DNA from: Theodoxus fluviatilis
Lineage: Eukaryota; Mollusca; Gastropoda; Cycloneritida; Neritidae
Assembly: GCA_034096865.1 (NCBI GenBank)
Contig: JAWQFJ010001812.1
Coordinates: 172,501-236,500, forward strand
Length of the DNA stretch: 64,000 nt
Direction of reading: 5' to 3'
Below, piece by piece: positions 1-12,078 of this stretch. The notes beneath the pieces were generated by a model. It saw nothing but the letters and a program-made list of their open reading frames with translations, did no database searches and was not told where the DNA came from. Position numbers and translations under genes: made by a program. Each line of letters opens with the position of its first letter. The stretch's first letter is position 1.

Positions 1-156
1 CGTCAGCTCTTTCGTGCACTAAACGGCACGCTTGCTTATCTGTGAGTCAAGTCGCCCGTCACTTCACGTTTCCTTGCAGCCTGGAATGATGATGAACTTC
101 TTTTTATCGCGTCGTTTAGTCGAACTGTTCACTCCCCACCCCCACCCCCCCCCCGT

Positions 157-181
157 CCCCCCCCCCCCCCCCCCCCCCCCC
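157..181. repeat. poly(C) run of 25
   Basis: A homopolymer of 25 C follows a shorter C/A-rich stretch from about 131. It is the first of about ten G or C homopolymers in this window. No gene is associated with it. Confidence 0.95.
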
Positions 182-182
182 G

Positions 183-3100
183 TCTGCCCGTCTACCGCGT
201 CCCTGTCTTGTTTTTCCAGAAGGCAGGCTTGGAAGTGAATCGTAAAAATGTTTATTTTGTTCCACAGTCGATAGAGCTTTCCTTACAATAGCAGAGCCTC
301 CCCCGAGGCTGTCTTCTGTGATAACCCTCGAGTAACCTTAGCCCTTCCCTGAACTGGGTGCCTCATGATCTGGCAGGGTTGATGATGAGGGGAAAATGGT
401 TTGTTGCGTTCTGAGAACTGCATTGTAAAGTTGTTTAACAGGCAACGTTGTGGAGACTTATGCTTGTTGCAAGGAGTACTCCTTGGCTTGATGCTAAATT
501 CTCACCCGACCATCCTCTTTGTCTCGAATTTTGCACACTATTCAAGAGACGGATGGTGATGTTGGGTAATCACACAGTGAGATTCAGTCCATGTAACATG
601 ATCCCGCTGAACTCTTTTTTGGATACTTGCTATGAGAAGCGCCTATTAATGTTGCCTGGGAATGGTAACTGGTACTTGAAGTTTTCTCATTCGATGGAGC
701 AAAAGTGTTGTTCAGCGACCCGTTGATCACATAAGAAATTAACAACCAATGTTTTGCTTTATTTGAGAAACTATAAAAGTTCGAAGACCAATGAAACATC
801 GGCATGGAAACATCTGTGAAATGCTGCGTCATCGTACACCAACTGGCTTGTTAGTCTGGGTGCGTGCTTGCTTGCTTGCTTGATCGCCCATTTCAGCAAC
901 TGGCATGACTCGTGGTGTGTTGGAATCAGCGCAGTACCTCGCGGACTGCACGTCTTCTGGCAGCAAGGGTGTTTGACGTCATCTTGCCTCACCGTGCTGC
1001 TCGTGCAGCGATCTTTGTTCTGCTCAGGCCCGAGCCTTCCTCCACCATTGCTGCCCGTGTCGGGTTCGTGCCACCAAGGGGCTCTCCAAGAGCTGCCCGC
1101 TGCCGCTACTGGGTGGTCATGTTACCACTGGCTGACCGGGCTTTCTATTATAACAAATGGAAGGTCAGCAAGGCCTATTCAGGCTTGATGTTCCCCTATT
1201 GAGTGGTAGCCCGGAAAATCAATGTGGGGCGCGCTGGCCAATGGCGGAGAGGATTGACTGGTCTTGGGCTGGAAAATTGATCCCGGCTCCTTGTCGTCGA
1301 TACGCGCTTGAGGATTGGCTCTAGAGAGATCCGAGGTGTCGGCTGACTGAAGTGGAAGGAAAGGTTCATTGGCATGTACATGAAAGGGAGGAGGGGAGAG
1401 GGTGGTGAAGAGGAAGACTGACGGCCGAGACAGTGGAAGATGGCAGGTGTTGAAGAGAAACAAATGGCTTCACTTTCTCTGCCGATCTTGTTCCTGGTGG
1501 AGGTATCGTTGGAAGATGCAACGAGAAAAAAATGCTCTCAACAAGAAATATGATTTCGGAAACCGTTGCGATAGGTTGTTCCGAGGACTTTAGGAGTTGT
1601 TACAGAAATAATAAATTGGGCGCAAAATAAAGACGAGAGAGAGAGAAGCAGCGGTTTTTAAAATGGCGCTGTCGAGATCTGAGGGTAGGGGAGTGGAAAA
1701 CAGGAATCGCCTGCTCGCCAACCAAGTGGGTGATAGACGGAGAAAGGGATGGAAGGGGATTTGTGGGGGCGCGGCACCAGATCTTATCGTCCGTCGCTGG
1801 AGCTGAGCTCGGTCGACCTCCCACTCCTCTCATCTTCTCTTGGCGCTCTACCCCCTACAGCTACCCCCCATTCCTCTTTCAACCCCCTCGTCTTCGCCCT
1901 CCCGTCCCCATACACTCCCCATTCCCCTCAAATCCCCCATGCCTGCCCCTTCCACTTGCCCACCTATCGATCCGGCACTGACAGCTCTGGAGTGTCGAAG
2001 CTGACATAACCTCTCACGTCTTCCAACCATCCGGACAGGGCCATGACAGGGAGGGATGCTGGCTCCAATGGAGACAACGGCCGCAGTCTCCGCTTCTCTG
2101 TCTTGGGCCATGTCGCTTCAGGCGGGCAATGAGCTATTCCTTGCAATTCGGTTAAGTGGAATGTGGTGATGCTCGAATGATCTTTCTCTCCCACTACTCG
2201 AAAACACTGTCAATTTAGTTTTCCAGTACATGCTCAGATCAAAACCCGCAAATCAGTAGAGGATGGGAAAAAATTAATTCAATCTGAACTGGCGTGAACA
2301 ACGTGGATTGTGGACAAAGGTCTGGATTTTCTTAACTCTGTGCATTGGGATGGAAAAGAGCTCAAAAACAAAAGCAGGTTGTTTTCAGAAAAGCGGAGCT
2401 GATCACACTCGTGCAGACTGAGCTACCATGGCTGAAAACTCGGAATGGCAGTCTCTTAGCGGAACGGCAGGGTGTCCGTGGAAATGGTACTTTCTCTTGT
2501 TATGAGTAAGCAGAAGCCGTCTGTATTCTGTAGCCCTAAACAAATGATGAAGCAGCACATAGACGGGGCCATCAGGGCTCACGGCGTGACGCCTGTGAAG
2601 AGGCTACTGGGTGATGGAGCGGGGCGGTGGGGGAGCCGTCTGCACCAATACCGCGGTAAACATGTGAAGTAGACGGCTGTCATCGACGCCAGGCAGGCGG
2701 CCCCCGTACCAGGGGCGTAGAAGGGCCCCTAGGAATGCAGGCAGCACGCCTACCATTGGTGCCCAGCCCCACCCTCAGTCTTGCAGCCTCCCTGCCCAGG
2801 GGCATTAGTCTCGGCATCTTTCTCTGTGTAGCCACCTTCTGTGTTCGCTCGTCTCGTTAATGCCGCACGCTATTTCTCGCTTTGCAACCCATCTTGCTTA
2901 TTCCTGTTCTATTGCCTTGTGTGCTGCACCATGTTCTACCATTGGGGCATCTACTAGTTCTAGCTGCTGTGTAGCTAAGGCGGCTGCTGGGTCCTTTCTC
3001 ACTGAAGGTCGATGAAGGTCGTTCTTGGATCTCTCGTCAGAAGTTTTTTGTGGTGGAATGGTGTGTGTGTGCCGTCTTGAGGCATTTACATGCAAGCATA

Positions 3101-3579
3101 TCGCATCCTGAACTGAACAGTTTGATTGGTAAGCTATTTAGCTGTTGTAATATATGGGGGGGAAATCACCACACAAAAGCACACATCAAAACACGTTGGT
3201 ACTAGAAGAAAAGCTCACGTTTTAAATATAAATAATAGAACAGCCATTAATTTCAGCAGATGCAATGCAACATTGTACCCTTGCTTTTTGCAATAACTTG
3301 TGTTTCCAGTCATTGGCCACAATCATACTCTGAATGATAAGTGTGAGGAAATTAATGCGGAAACAGTCAGTGTCTCCACGTAACGTCATGGATCACAAAC
3401 TAAGAATTCTAGTTGCCGCATTTACACAAAGCAGAATACCGTTAAGCCTAATTCGCAGCTTTTGAGTCGGTCGGTGTGTGTCTAAATCCCGAGGCATGTC
3501 TCACTGTGTTACGTTGATGACCCATGCCAGACATACAAGCCGCTGTGTTTCCGTAAATACCTCAACAGTCTCCTTGTAT
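183..3579. other. no supportable gene; mixed, CpG-containing sequence
   Basis: Only short frames (under about 110 codons) occur, on both strands, with no splice context or codon pattern that sets one apart. 1840-1970 is C-rich and pyrimidine-biased. 2690-2800 is GC-rich. 3120-3480 is more AT-rich. I see no recognisable repeat copy here. Confidence 0.6.
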
Positions 3580-3953
3580 TCACCATAGGGACGCCTGCCT
3601 GTTGAGTAAACGCGACCTATCCGTGTCTTCCATCGAAGAATGAGCTGCTTTTTTTAACGTCAGTTGCTCGACGAGACGCAGCAGGAGCTTGCTCCATCGC
3701 CATTGCTGTACCTTGGACAGCTCTCCACCCAGGTCAGCAGCAGAGAGCTTGCCCATTCGCAGGTTTCCTACCAAATTTACCGGAGAGGCACTTTTGCTCT
3801 GCCAAGTTTCACATTCCTGCTGACCAGTAGACCAGTTGGATGACGCTTTGTACCTGAGGCCTGAAAGCTTTTTCTGAGAACCGTCAAGTTGTGTCTTGGA
3901 GAATCTAGACTTGAGGGCGGCTGGTCGTGGCTTCAGCGAGGACTGCTGGCTGC
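3580..3953 (-). CDS. candidate coding exon, possibly 3'-terminal; unknown product
   Basis: Read on the minus strand, this frame is free of simple repeat and has codon choice that looks coding (many AAG, CAG, GCC, CTG and GAC). It would start after an acceptor-like CCATCACCACAG (boundary at 3953/3954) and end at TGA 3582-3580. The encoded piece is about 123 residues. It is Ser/Lys/Arg-rich in its first half and ends in a likely amphipathic helix (ELSKVQQWRWSKLLLRLVEQ) followed by a polar tail. The frame has no early ATG, and an in-frame TGA lies just upstream near 4000, so it cannot be a complete gene as it stands. An alternative donor (G|GTGAAT) overlaps the stop. I do not recognise the family. 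It could be a terminal exon of a minus-strand gene, a decayed exon, or a chance frame. No polyadenylation signal is obvious downstream. Confidence 0.25.
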
Positions 3954-3990
3954 CTGTGGTGATGGATGAGGCTACTCTCCTGCCCCGCAC

Positions 3991-4485
3991 TTGCCCCGCT
4001 CACTGCCCTGGATGGAAGGCGAGCCACTTGGCAGCCCCTGTAATGGAGGGATGCTCGTTATGACGTTTGCCTTCTGCTTCCCCTCTCCACTTCCACCCTC
4101 TTGCAGGGTCCCTGGCTCTTACCCCGGCGTCAAGAGGTGCTCTGGCTGTTATTGGGTGGGAGAGGATGCCTGCTGACAATGGCGGCTTCTTGAGGGCGTC
4201 ATTTCCCTCTTCCTGTGGAGAAACTGATGCAGTTATGCGTGTGATTGGCCCTTCCTTTTCGGTCCCTGTCTCTTTCCAGCATCAGGCCAATCTTGTGCTT
4301 CTTGTATCCCGGAGTAGCCTGTTGGCTAAATTTTTCTGTTTCATTAACTAATCCTCGTGGGTTTTTCCTCGATTTTTATTACTTTAAACAGTATTATGTC
4401 GTCACATTTATTGCAATGATTAGTTTTGTTTACTGCATGCGTTTATTAGTAAAGAAATTCCTTTAGATTTCGTTTTCGAGTGTTA
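3991..4485. other. no gene seen
   Basis: Short mixed sequence becoming AT-rich from about 4320, just before the CTC tract. Nothing recognisable. Confidence 0.6.
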
Positions 4486-6164
4486 TCTCCTCCTCCTCCT
4501 CCTCCTCCTCCTCCTCCTCCTCCTCCTCCTCCTCCTCCTCCTCCTCCTCCTCCTCCTCTTGCCTCCTCCTCCTCCTCCTCCTCTTCCTCTCTCCTCCTCC
4601 TCCTCCTCCTCCTCCTCCTCCTCCTCCTCCTCCTCCTCCTCCTCCTCCTCCTCCTCCTCCTCCTCCTCTTCTTCCTCCTCCTCCTCCTCCTCCTCCTCCT
4701 CCTCCTCCTCCTCCTCCTCCTCCTCCTCCTCCTCCTCCTCCTCCTCCTCCTCCTCTCCTCCTCCTCCTCCTCCTCCTCCTCCTCCTCTTCTTCCTCTCTC
4801 CTCCTCCTCCTCTCTCCTCTTCCTCTCTCCTCCTCCTCCTCCTCTCTCTCCTCCTCCTCCTCCTCCTCCTCCTCCTCCTCCTCTTCCTCTCTCCTCTTCC
4901 TCTCTCTTCTTCCTCCTTTCTCCTCTTCCTCCTTTCTTCTCTTCCTCCTCTCTCCTCTTCCTCCTCTCTCCTCTTCCTCCTCTTTCCTCTTCTTCCTCTC
5001 TTCTCCTCTCTCCTCCTCCTTCTCTCTCCTCCTCCTCCTCCTCTCTCCTCTTTCTCCTCCTCCTCCTCTCTCCTTTCTCCTCCTCTCTTCTTCTCCTCCT
5101 CCTCCCCTCTTCTTCTCCTCCTGTCTTCTCCTCCTGTCTCCTCCTCCTGTCTCCTCCTCCTCTCTCCTCCTCCTCTCTCCTCCTCCTCTCTCCTCCTCCT
5201 CTCTCCTCCTCCTTTCTCCTCCTCCTCTCTCCTCCTCCTCTATCCTCCTCCTCTCTCCTCCTCCTCCTCCTCCTCCTCCTCCTCCTCCTCCTCCTCCTCC
5301 TCCTCCTCCTCCTCCTCCCCTCCTCCTCCTCCTCGTCCTCCTCGTCCTCCTCCTCGTCCTCCTCCTCCTCCTCCTCCTCCTCCTCCTCCTCCTCCTCCTC
5401 TTCTCCTCCTCCTCCTCCTCCTACTCCTCCTTCCTCCTACCCCCCCCCTCCTCCTCCTCCTCCTCCTCCTAATTCCTCCTCCTCCTAATTCCTCCTCCTC
5501 CTCCTAATTCCTCCTCCTCCTCCTCCTCCTAATTCCTCCTCCTCCTAATTCCTCCTCCTCCTCCTCCTCCTCCTCCTCCTCCTCCTCCTCCTCCTCCTCT
5601 TCTCCCTCCTCCTCCTCCTTCCTCTTCCAAGTCCTCCTCCCTCCACTTCCTCTCTCCTCTTCCAAGTCCTCCTTCCTCCTCTTCTTCCTCCTCCCTCCTC
5701 TTCCTTCCTCCTTCTCCTCCCTCCTCTTCCACGTCCTCCTCCCTCCTCTTCCACGTCCTCCTCCCTCCTCTTTCACCTCCTCCTCCCTCCTCCTCCCTCC
5801 TCTTCCACCTCCTCTTCCACCTCCTCCTCCTCCACTTCGTCCTCCTTCCTCCTCCTTCATTCTTTTCCCCCTCCTCCCTCCTCTTCCAAGTCCTCCTCCC
5901 TCCTCTTTCAAGTCCTCCTCCCTCCCCTTTCAAGTTCTTCTCCCTCCTCTTCCAAGTCTTCCTCCCTCCTCTTCCTCCCTCCTCCCTCCTCTTCCTCCAC
6001 CTCCCTCCTCCACGTCGGCCTCCTTCCTTCTTTTCCTCCTCCTCCCTCCTCGTCTCTCCTTTCTCCTCCCCCTTCCTCCTCCTCCTCATCTTTCCTCCTC
6101 CTCATCTTTCCTCCTCGTCCTCTTTCCTCCTCTTTCCTCCTCCTCCTATTTCCTCCTCATTTTT
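4486..6164 (+). repeat. (CTC)n/(TCC)n polypyrimidine tract, left part
   Basis: About 1.68 kb made almost entirely of C and T on the + strand. Blocks of pure CCT/CTC triplets (for example 4486-4557 and 4684-4753) alternate with CTCTCCTCC-type variants, TCCTAATTCC interruptions (5470-5550) and CCAAGTCC interruptions (5620-5960). All long open frames here (Ser/Leu/Pro on +, Arg/Glu/Gly on -) are translations of the repeat. The tract continues at 7031-7500 after an inserted mobile element. Such mirror-rich purine/pyrimidine asymmetry can form triplex (H-) DNA. Confidence 0.97.
6151..6164. repeat. target-site duplication, left copy
   Basis: TCCTCCTCATTTTT, identical to 7017-7030. The CATTTTT part is not expected from the CTC repeat, so chance identity is unlikely. 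Confidence 0.75.
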
Positions 6165-7016
6165 GACTCACATGCGAAGCAAAAGTGAGTCTATGTACTG
6201 AGCCTTTTCGTCCGTCCGTCCGTCCGTCCGGGCGTCCGGGCGTAAAAAACTTAAACGTTGGATTTTTCTCGGAGACTATTAAGTCTATCAACACCAAATG
6301 TGGCATGATGGTGTATGATGACAAGGCCTCAAAAAACATACATAGTGACTTGACCTTGCTTCAAGGTCAAGGTCACAGGAGCCATAAATGTGGTCTCAAA
6401 AACAGTCATTTTTCACATTTTCCCAATTTTCTCCCACGTTATTGAGAATGGCGACCTTAGCTACAAGTGGTATATAGGTCAAAGCAAGCCCTATCTTTTG
6501 ATACCAGTTTGGTTGACCTTGCTTCAAGGTCAAGGTCACAGGAGCTCTTCAAAGTTGGATTGTATACATATTTTGAAGTGACCTTGACCCTGAACTATGG
6601 AAGATAAATGTTTCAAACTTAATAATTATGTGGGGCACATGTTATACTTTCATCATGAGACACATTTGGTCACATATCATCAAGGTCAAGGTCACTTTGA
6701 CCCTTATGAAATGTGACCAAAATGTGGTAGTGAACCACTAAAAGTGACTATATCTCATGGTAGAAAGTGCCAATAAGCACCATTGTGCTTCCTATGTCTT
6801 GAATTAACAGCTTTGTGTTGCATGACCTTGGATGACCTTGACCTTGGGTCAAGGTCACATGTATTTTGGTAGGAAAAATGTGTAAAGCATTTCTTTGTGT
6901 ATGATGTCATTGGTAGGTTTAGTTGTTTGACCTTGACCTTGAAGGTCACCTGAAGGTCAAGGTCATCTAAAGGTCAAGGTCAAGCGTGTGAGTCGTATGG
7001 GCTTTGCCCTTCTTGT
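6165..7016 (-). mobile_element. 852-bp non-autonomous element with AAGGTCA repeats, flanked by a 14-bp target-site duplication
   Basis: The 14-mer TCCTCCTCATTTTT occurs immediately before the element (6151-6164) and immediately after it (7017-7030), so I read it as a target-site duplication. Flanking sequence on both sides is the CTC tract. The left terminus is itself a hairpin: GACTCAC 6165-6171 pairs with GTGAGTC 6185-6191 across a 13-nt loop. GTGAGTC recurs near the right end (6988-6994), followed by a GGGC-TTT-GCCC hairpin (6999-7009). The body holds a short CGTC repeat (about 6209-6242) and many TGACCTTGA / TCAAGGTCA words. A 33-bp segment at 6350-6382 recurs at 6513-6545. There is no transposase or reverse transcriptase frame. 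On the minus strand the duplication begins AAAAA, which fits target-primed (LINE-mediated) insertion in minus orientation. I associate this repeat type with mollusc genomes but cannot name the family. Confidence 0.75.
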
Positions 7017-7030
7017 TCCTCCTCATTTTT
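7017..7030. repeat. target-site duplication, right copy
   Basis: TCCTCCTCATTTTT, identical to 6151-6164. It marks the right border of the 852-bp element. Confidence 0.75.
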
Positions 7031-7500
7031 CCTCCTCCTCCTCTCTCCTCTCTCCTCCTCTCTCCTCCTCTCTCCTCTTTCCTCCTTCTCTCTCCTCCTT
7101 CTCTCGCCTCCTTCTTTCGCCTCCTCTCTCCTCCTCTCTCCTTCTTCTCTCTCCTCCTCTCTCCTTCTTCTCTCTCCCCCTTCTCTCGCCTCCTCTCTCC
7201 TTCTCTCGCCTCCTCTCTCCTCCTTCCTCCTCCTCTTTCCTCCTTCATTCTCCTCTCTCCTCTTTCCTATCCTCTCTCCTCCTTCCCTTCTTCCTTCTCT
7301 CTCCTCCTCCTCTTTCCTCCTTCTCCCTCCTCCTCCTTCCTCCTCCATTCTCCTCCTCCCCCTACGTTCCTCCTCCTCCTCCTCCTCCTCCTCCTCCTCC
7401 TCCTCCTCCTCCTCCTCCTCCTCCTCCTCCTCCTCCTCCTCCTTATTTTCCTTCTTCTCCTCCTCCTCCTCTCTCCTCCTCCTCCTCTCTCCTCCTTCTC
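7031..7500 (+). repeat. (CTC)n polypyrimidine tract, right part
   Basis: Continuation of the left tract. CTCTCC/CTTCTC variants are followed by a near-pure (CCT)n block at about 7369-7443. Long frames here are repeat translations, not genes. Confidence 0.96.
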
Positions 7501-8275
7501 TTCGTCCGTCGTCTTCATTGTCTTCATAGTAACTTATTTACTTCTTCGTATTCGAGTTTGAGCATTGTTTATAGCCTTGCCGATTGTAGTCGGTCATGGC
7601 AATTCCCGTGGCCCACGTTCTCGATGACCTGCTTGTATGTGTGCTGTGTTGTCTAGGGAAGAAGCACAATTAAAAATCATTTGGCAAACTTCTGTAACCC
7701 CAGACCTGGTTTGGCGTGAAAGTTTCACCAGGCGTGGCATGGAAACCCCATGCAGACCCAACTGGCTGAGTAAATCGAATCCGAGGAATTCCCGTTGCTT
7801 GTGGAGACGTTGAGAGTCTGCAGCCTCCTAGCAATGTCACCTGGTAGGGTTTCTCATTTTGCACTGTGAGGACTCGGGGCCTGGCCCATAGGAAGGACTG
7901 GCAGCAGCCTTCAGATTCAGCATGGCAGCATGGCGCTCTTGAGCCGGTCCCAGAGCTTGTTCTCCCACAGACTCCAGCCCGTTCTGCTGCTGCTGCTGCC
8001 GACGATGCTGCTGCTGCATTATGCGTTTTCTGCCATATCGATTTCGCTGATGAATATTTCATTACATGATGAGATATTGTAGGCAATCTCTACCAGAGCA
8101 TCGGGAGCGATCCGAGTGGGAAAGCGGCAACTACACGTCAGCGGTGTCAGGGGAAAATCATTGGGGAAAAACTCGGTTTTCGTCGCAAATGTCTCACAGT
8201 CTGCATCCTGCTTGTCAAGCAGGGATTGCTTGCACTTGAGTTGTACTGCGCTTATTGTGTGCTCTGTGTGTGTGT

Positions 8276-8304
8276 GGGGGGGGGTGGGGGGGGGGGGGGG
8301 GGGG
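8276..8304. repeat. G-rich run (G9-T-G19)
   Basis: Nine G, one T and nineteen G follow a short GT repeat. Potential G-quadruplex. Confidence 0.95.
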
Positions 8305-9202
8305 TGGGTGTAGGGAAGCCTTAGTGATTAATGTTTAACTTATATGATGTTCACTACATCGACGTTTCCCATGAAGGAAGTTTATTACAACTGATAATTA
8401 TGTACAGGGCACACGGAGGTCATTAGTTTGTCCGGAAGACCTGCGACTCCAGCAGTCCCAACTTTCGTCAAATTGTTGTTTTTCGAAATCGAATGCAAGA
8501 TGAGATAAATCACTCCACACAAAAGTATCAAAATCACAAGCGCAAAGAAGTTTCAAATGAATGGTAAACCGAAGATTTCCTTTTCCCCCACCATTTATTG
8601 GGACCATGCGACAACCAGTTCTTCAAGTCTGCCGGGTCGGTTCGTATTCGTACCGTGGTACCACACCTCCACCAGTTGTTCAAGTCTAGCACGTCAGACA
8701 TCGCCAGCCTGCTGTGCCGGAGCTTACTGGACATGGCACTAGGTCGGGGAGTATCCTCACCTAATCCCACTGTTTGTTGTGCTAGCGCTGACACATGTCC
8801 AGGATGCTCCAGGCCTCCCTCCAGGCCCTGTGTATGTGTGTAGACAGAGGGAAGGGGAGTGGGGAGGATGCCAACTGCATGTGGACGTAGAGGAGATTGT
8901 GAGGAGAGAAGAAGAGAGAAAGAGGCAGAATGCCTTGCCCACCTGGCCCCTGTTATCTCGTTTGCCTCATGGTCAGCGCAGCGGTCTTTTATTAGGCCTG
9001 ACAACTTACAGACCCCGACAGCTGTTGGCTTGCTGTAGGCTCCCCACGCGTACCATGTACCCCTGAGTTCCAGGGTGAGATTTGACCATTGGAAGTGATC
9101 TGTATCTGTGTACGTGCTTGCTCGCATGTAAGCGTATGGTTGCGCATATGTGCATGTATATATACACGTATGCAGGCATGATGCGCACGCGTACTATGTA
9201 GA

Positions 9203-9249
9203 GCGTGTGTGTGTGTGTGCGCGCGCGCGTGTGTGTGTACGCGTGTACA
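9203..9249. repeat. (GT)n/(GC)n alternating purine-pyrimidine tract
   Basis: GT repeat interrupted by a (GC)n block near 9219-9228. This alternating sequence can adopt Z-DNA. Confidence 0.9.
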
Positions 9250-12078
9250 CGAATGGATAAGGAAATATGTCGACCCTTATGTAGCTTTGAACCTCTTGTC
9301 TCTGGTTGGTTTGTGAGATTTCTTTTAGTGCTACTGGTGGTTCTAAAGAATAGCTGAATGAACTCATTTGCAGTATTTGCACAGTTTGGATTCATTTCAT
9401 GACCTATCGTTCCGTTGCCATTCGTTCCATAACTGTAAACGGCACCACAGCATCAAACGAATCAGTTCCTATTCTGGAGCAGACTTTAATGCATTGTGCA
9501 TGGCTGTAATAAACTGTTTGGCACTGGGAGACCTGGAACACCTTCTATCACAGCTTTTGGGAAGAGCGAGCGCTTCCTTATCAGGGAGCCTTGTATTATG
9601 TCCAAACAGATCATCTTTGCTCTGTTTGGCCTCGTGCATTGCTGTCCCATGGATAAACTTTGTCTACAAATATGACCCAAAAAGCGCCCCGGTCCTTGCC
9701 CGGGCAAACGTTTCTGCCTGAGACAAGGGTGTTTGTTCAGTTGCTGACTGCTCTGGCTCTGTAAAGGGCATTGATCTCCAGGATCGTCCTCTGGACCCCC
9801 AACATTGGGCTTCTGTCGTGTTTGTGGAGGTGGTCTACCTTGTTTACCTGTATGTGGACGTATGTGGTTGACTATCGGGCACAGCTCGAGAAGGTCTAAA
9901 CAGGCACCATGTCACGTGATTTTTGTGAAGAAACTGGCAATCGACAGAGATACCTGTGATGGATTTTGTCATTGTCCTCCTCTCCCCACCCCTCCTCCTT
10001 CTCCTCCTGACGCACCCCTTTCTCCATCCACCGTTGAATCCCAAGGTGCCTCGGTCGTTTGGTTATCAAGAATTTGAGTGTTTATAGAGTACAATAGTAG
10101 AATGGACCAATAAGAAGTTGTCTCACTGTAGTGCTATACTCTTGAATGACCTGTCATTTCTTTAAAGGGATTGATTTTCCTGTGTGAATAGGGAACTTTG
10201 GCCACTATGTCATTTGTAATAAGCAAAGGCGATTGAGCTCCTCTGCCTACAAACTTTTCCCTTCACTGATGCAGTTCACAACCTTTATTTAGTGGAATTT
10301 TGAAGTTGTTCCTCCTCGCAGCTGGATCACTCGCTAGGGCGTGGACCTGCAAAATGTCAAACGTTAGCGTGTCAAGTGGATAATGAAACCGTAAAGGGGA
10401 CAATTGTCCTGTTTGTGAAGGGCCCGCCAGGAGATTCTGTGGCGCGAAAGGTGCCGTGAAGGTTCATCCAGGCTGTTTAGTTTGCCAAACAGAAGAGCAG
10501 ATGCATACCAGGTCGCTTTGTTTTATCTGAGGCCCTTTTTTCTGACCTCCGGCGCCCTGGTTCACAGAAAGGCGTGCCCCCACAACCCACGCTGCACCAC
10601 ACCTACGTACGTGTTTTGGGCCACGTGCCCTTTTGGTGGAAGCGTGCCGCTTGTAATGGGTGGATGAGGGCGCTTTCGATGCGATGTACGTGACGTGCTT
10701 CCTTTGTGATCTTCACGTGCGTGGAGCGTGTGTGCCTTTCGTCCATGCGTGTTACACGCGCGCTTGTGCACACAAGAGGAGTAAAAGTTCTGTCATTAGT
10801 ACGATGGTAAGGTTGCCTTTTGAAGACAAAACAGAAGGAGCGAGTTTTGCTTGGAGGGGTATATGGATCCGGAAAGGGGTGGATGAGGGGGTGGGAGGGC
10901 CTGTAGAGATGAGCTGTGCGATGCCCCTGCATGTGTGACCCTTCCACGTCAATTTGCTTTCTATCACAACACGCTGTCGGTACCGGGAGAGGGAACAATG
11001 CCGTGTCTGGATGGAGAATTCCGCTGTCTGGACTTGACCTTAGCGAGCACTCCTGGCTGGACTTGGGTCCGTCCATTTTGCTTGTTTGTTCGGCCTGCTG
11101 GCACGGTGATTCTAGGAGGCAGTAGTTGTGGCTAGCTGGTGTGTTGGTCAGTGTCGCTCCACGTCCCTCGAGGGGTCTCGTGTTAACTGCCTCCCCTCCA
11201 CTACTGGTTTGCTAAGAGTTGGGGCTGAGTTGTCCTGGTCGCAGTGATAACCTAATACCTGTGCCTACAAAAATCCTTTAGCACCAACCACACATGCACA
11301 CATGCGCACGCGTATGTGCATTCTCCTCGCACAGAAACTGCAGCTCTTGTTACGCTCGTATTACTCGTGAATGTCTGTGCAAACAGAGGGGTACTTCGAT
11401 GGAAAGCACTATCAAATTTTCGTGGTGGGAACGACAACATCGCTATTTTCGAATTATTCGTAAAACTATCCAACGGTTTTTACCACGGTCGTGATTGCCG
11501 AGGTTCAGAAACTCATTCAGCTAGCCTTACTTGCGATGCATTGGTCTGTCGAATCGAATTACAGGAGATTGCTGCCCTTTACACCTACGTGTACCTACTC
11601 CAAAATGTACGAGGGGGGCCTGGGGTGCGATAACTATTAATGGATTGGCGCTGGGCTGATATGGGAGGCAGGCGGTGGAGACCGCGCAGGGGTTTCCCCA
11701 ACATCTGCCCGCCCATTAGGCCCGCAGGAAGGAAGCCTCTATCTTCTCCTGCACCCTGTTGGGAGAGCGCCTCACAAGCCGCTTTGAGGGTCTCGGGCTG
11801 CCGAGAGGCCTGACGCTCAAGCCCTAGGTCGGCTGTCACTGTAGCACTCCAGCAAAGCAAGCCTCTTCCATATGCCTCTGCTTCCACGAGCGCGGCCCGC
11901 TTGCCAGCCCTCACCCCAGTCCAGTCCTCTCTGCTACCAGGTAGAGCTGTTGCTGCCGCTGTCCGTTTTGCCTATGTCTTTGAATTTGCTGCTTGGCACT
12001 CAAGCTAGGAACGCTAGTTCTGTGAGTTGCAGGACCTTCCACGGCTGAGATTGTAGGGGGGGGGGCGGGCAGAGAGAC

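Noticed and set aside
4480..5488. Open frames of over 300 codons encoding poly-Ser/Leu/Pro
   Set aside because: Direct translations of the CTC repeat in different frames; no non-repeat content, start context or splice signal.
5504..6105. Arg/Glu/Gly-rich minus-strand frames
   Set aside because: Reverse translations of the same polypyrimidine tract.
6185..6949. Small frames inside the 852-bp element (LTLLQGQGHRS- and DLDPRSRSSK-type peptides)
   Set aside because: These are translations of the AAGGTCA repeats. Similar spurious peptides arise wherever such repeats occur.
8534..9127. 197-codon minus-strand frame
   Set aside because: Overlaps several equally long + frames; the WW-like residues (DLNNWWRC and NKWWG) come from a weak local duplication and do not form a real domain.
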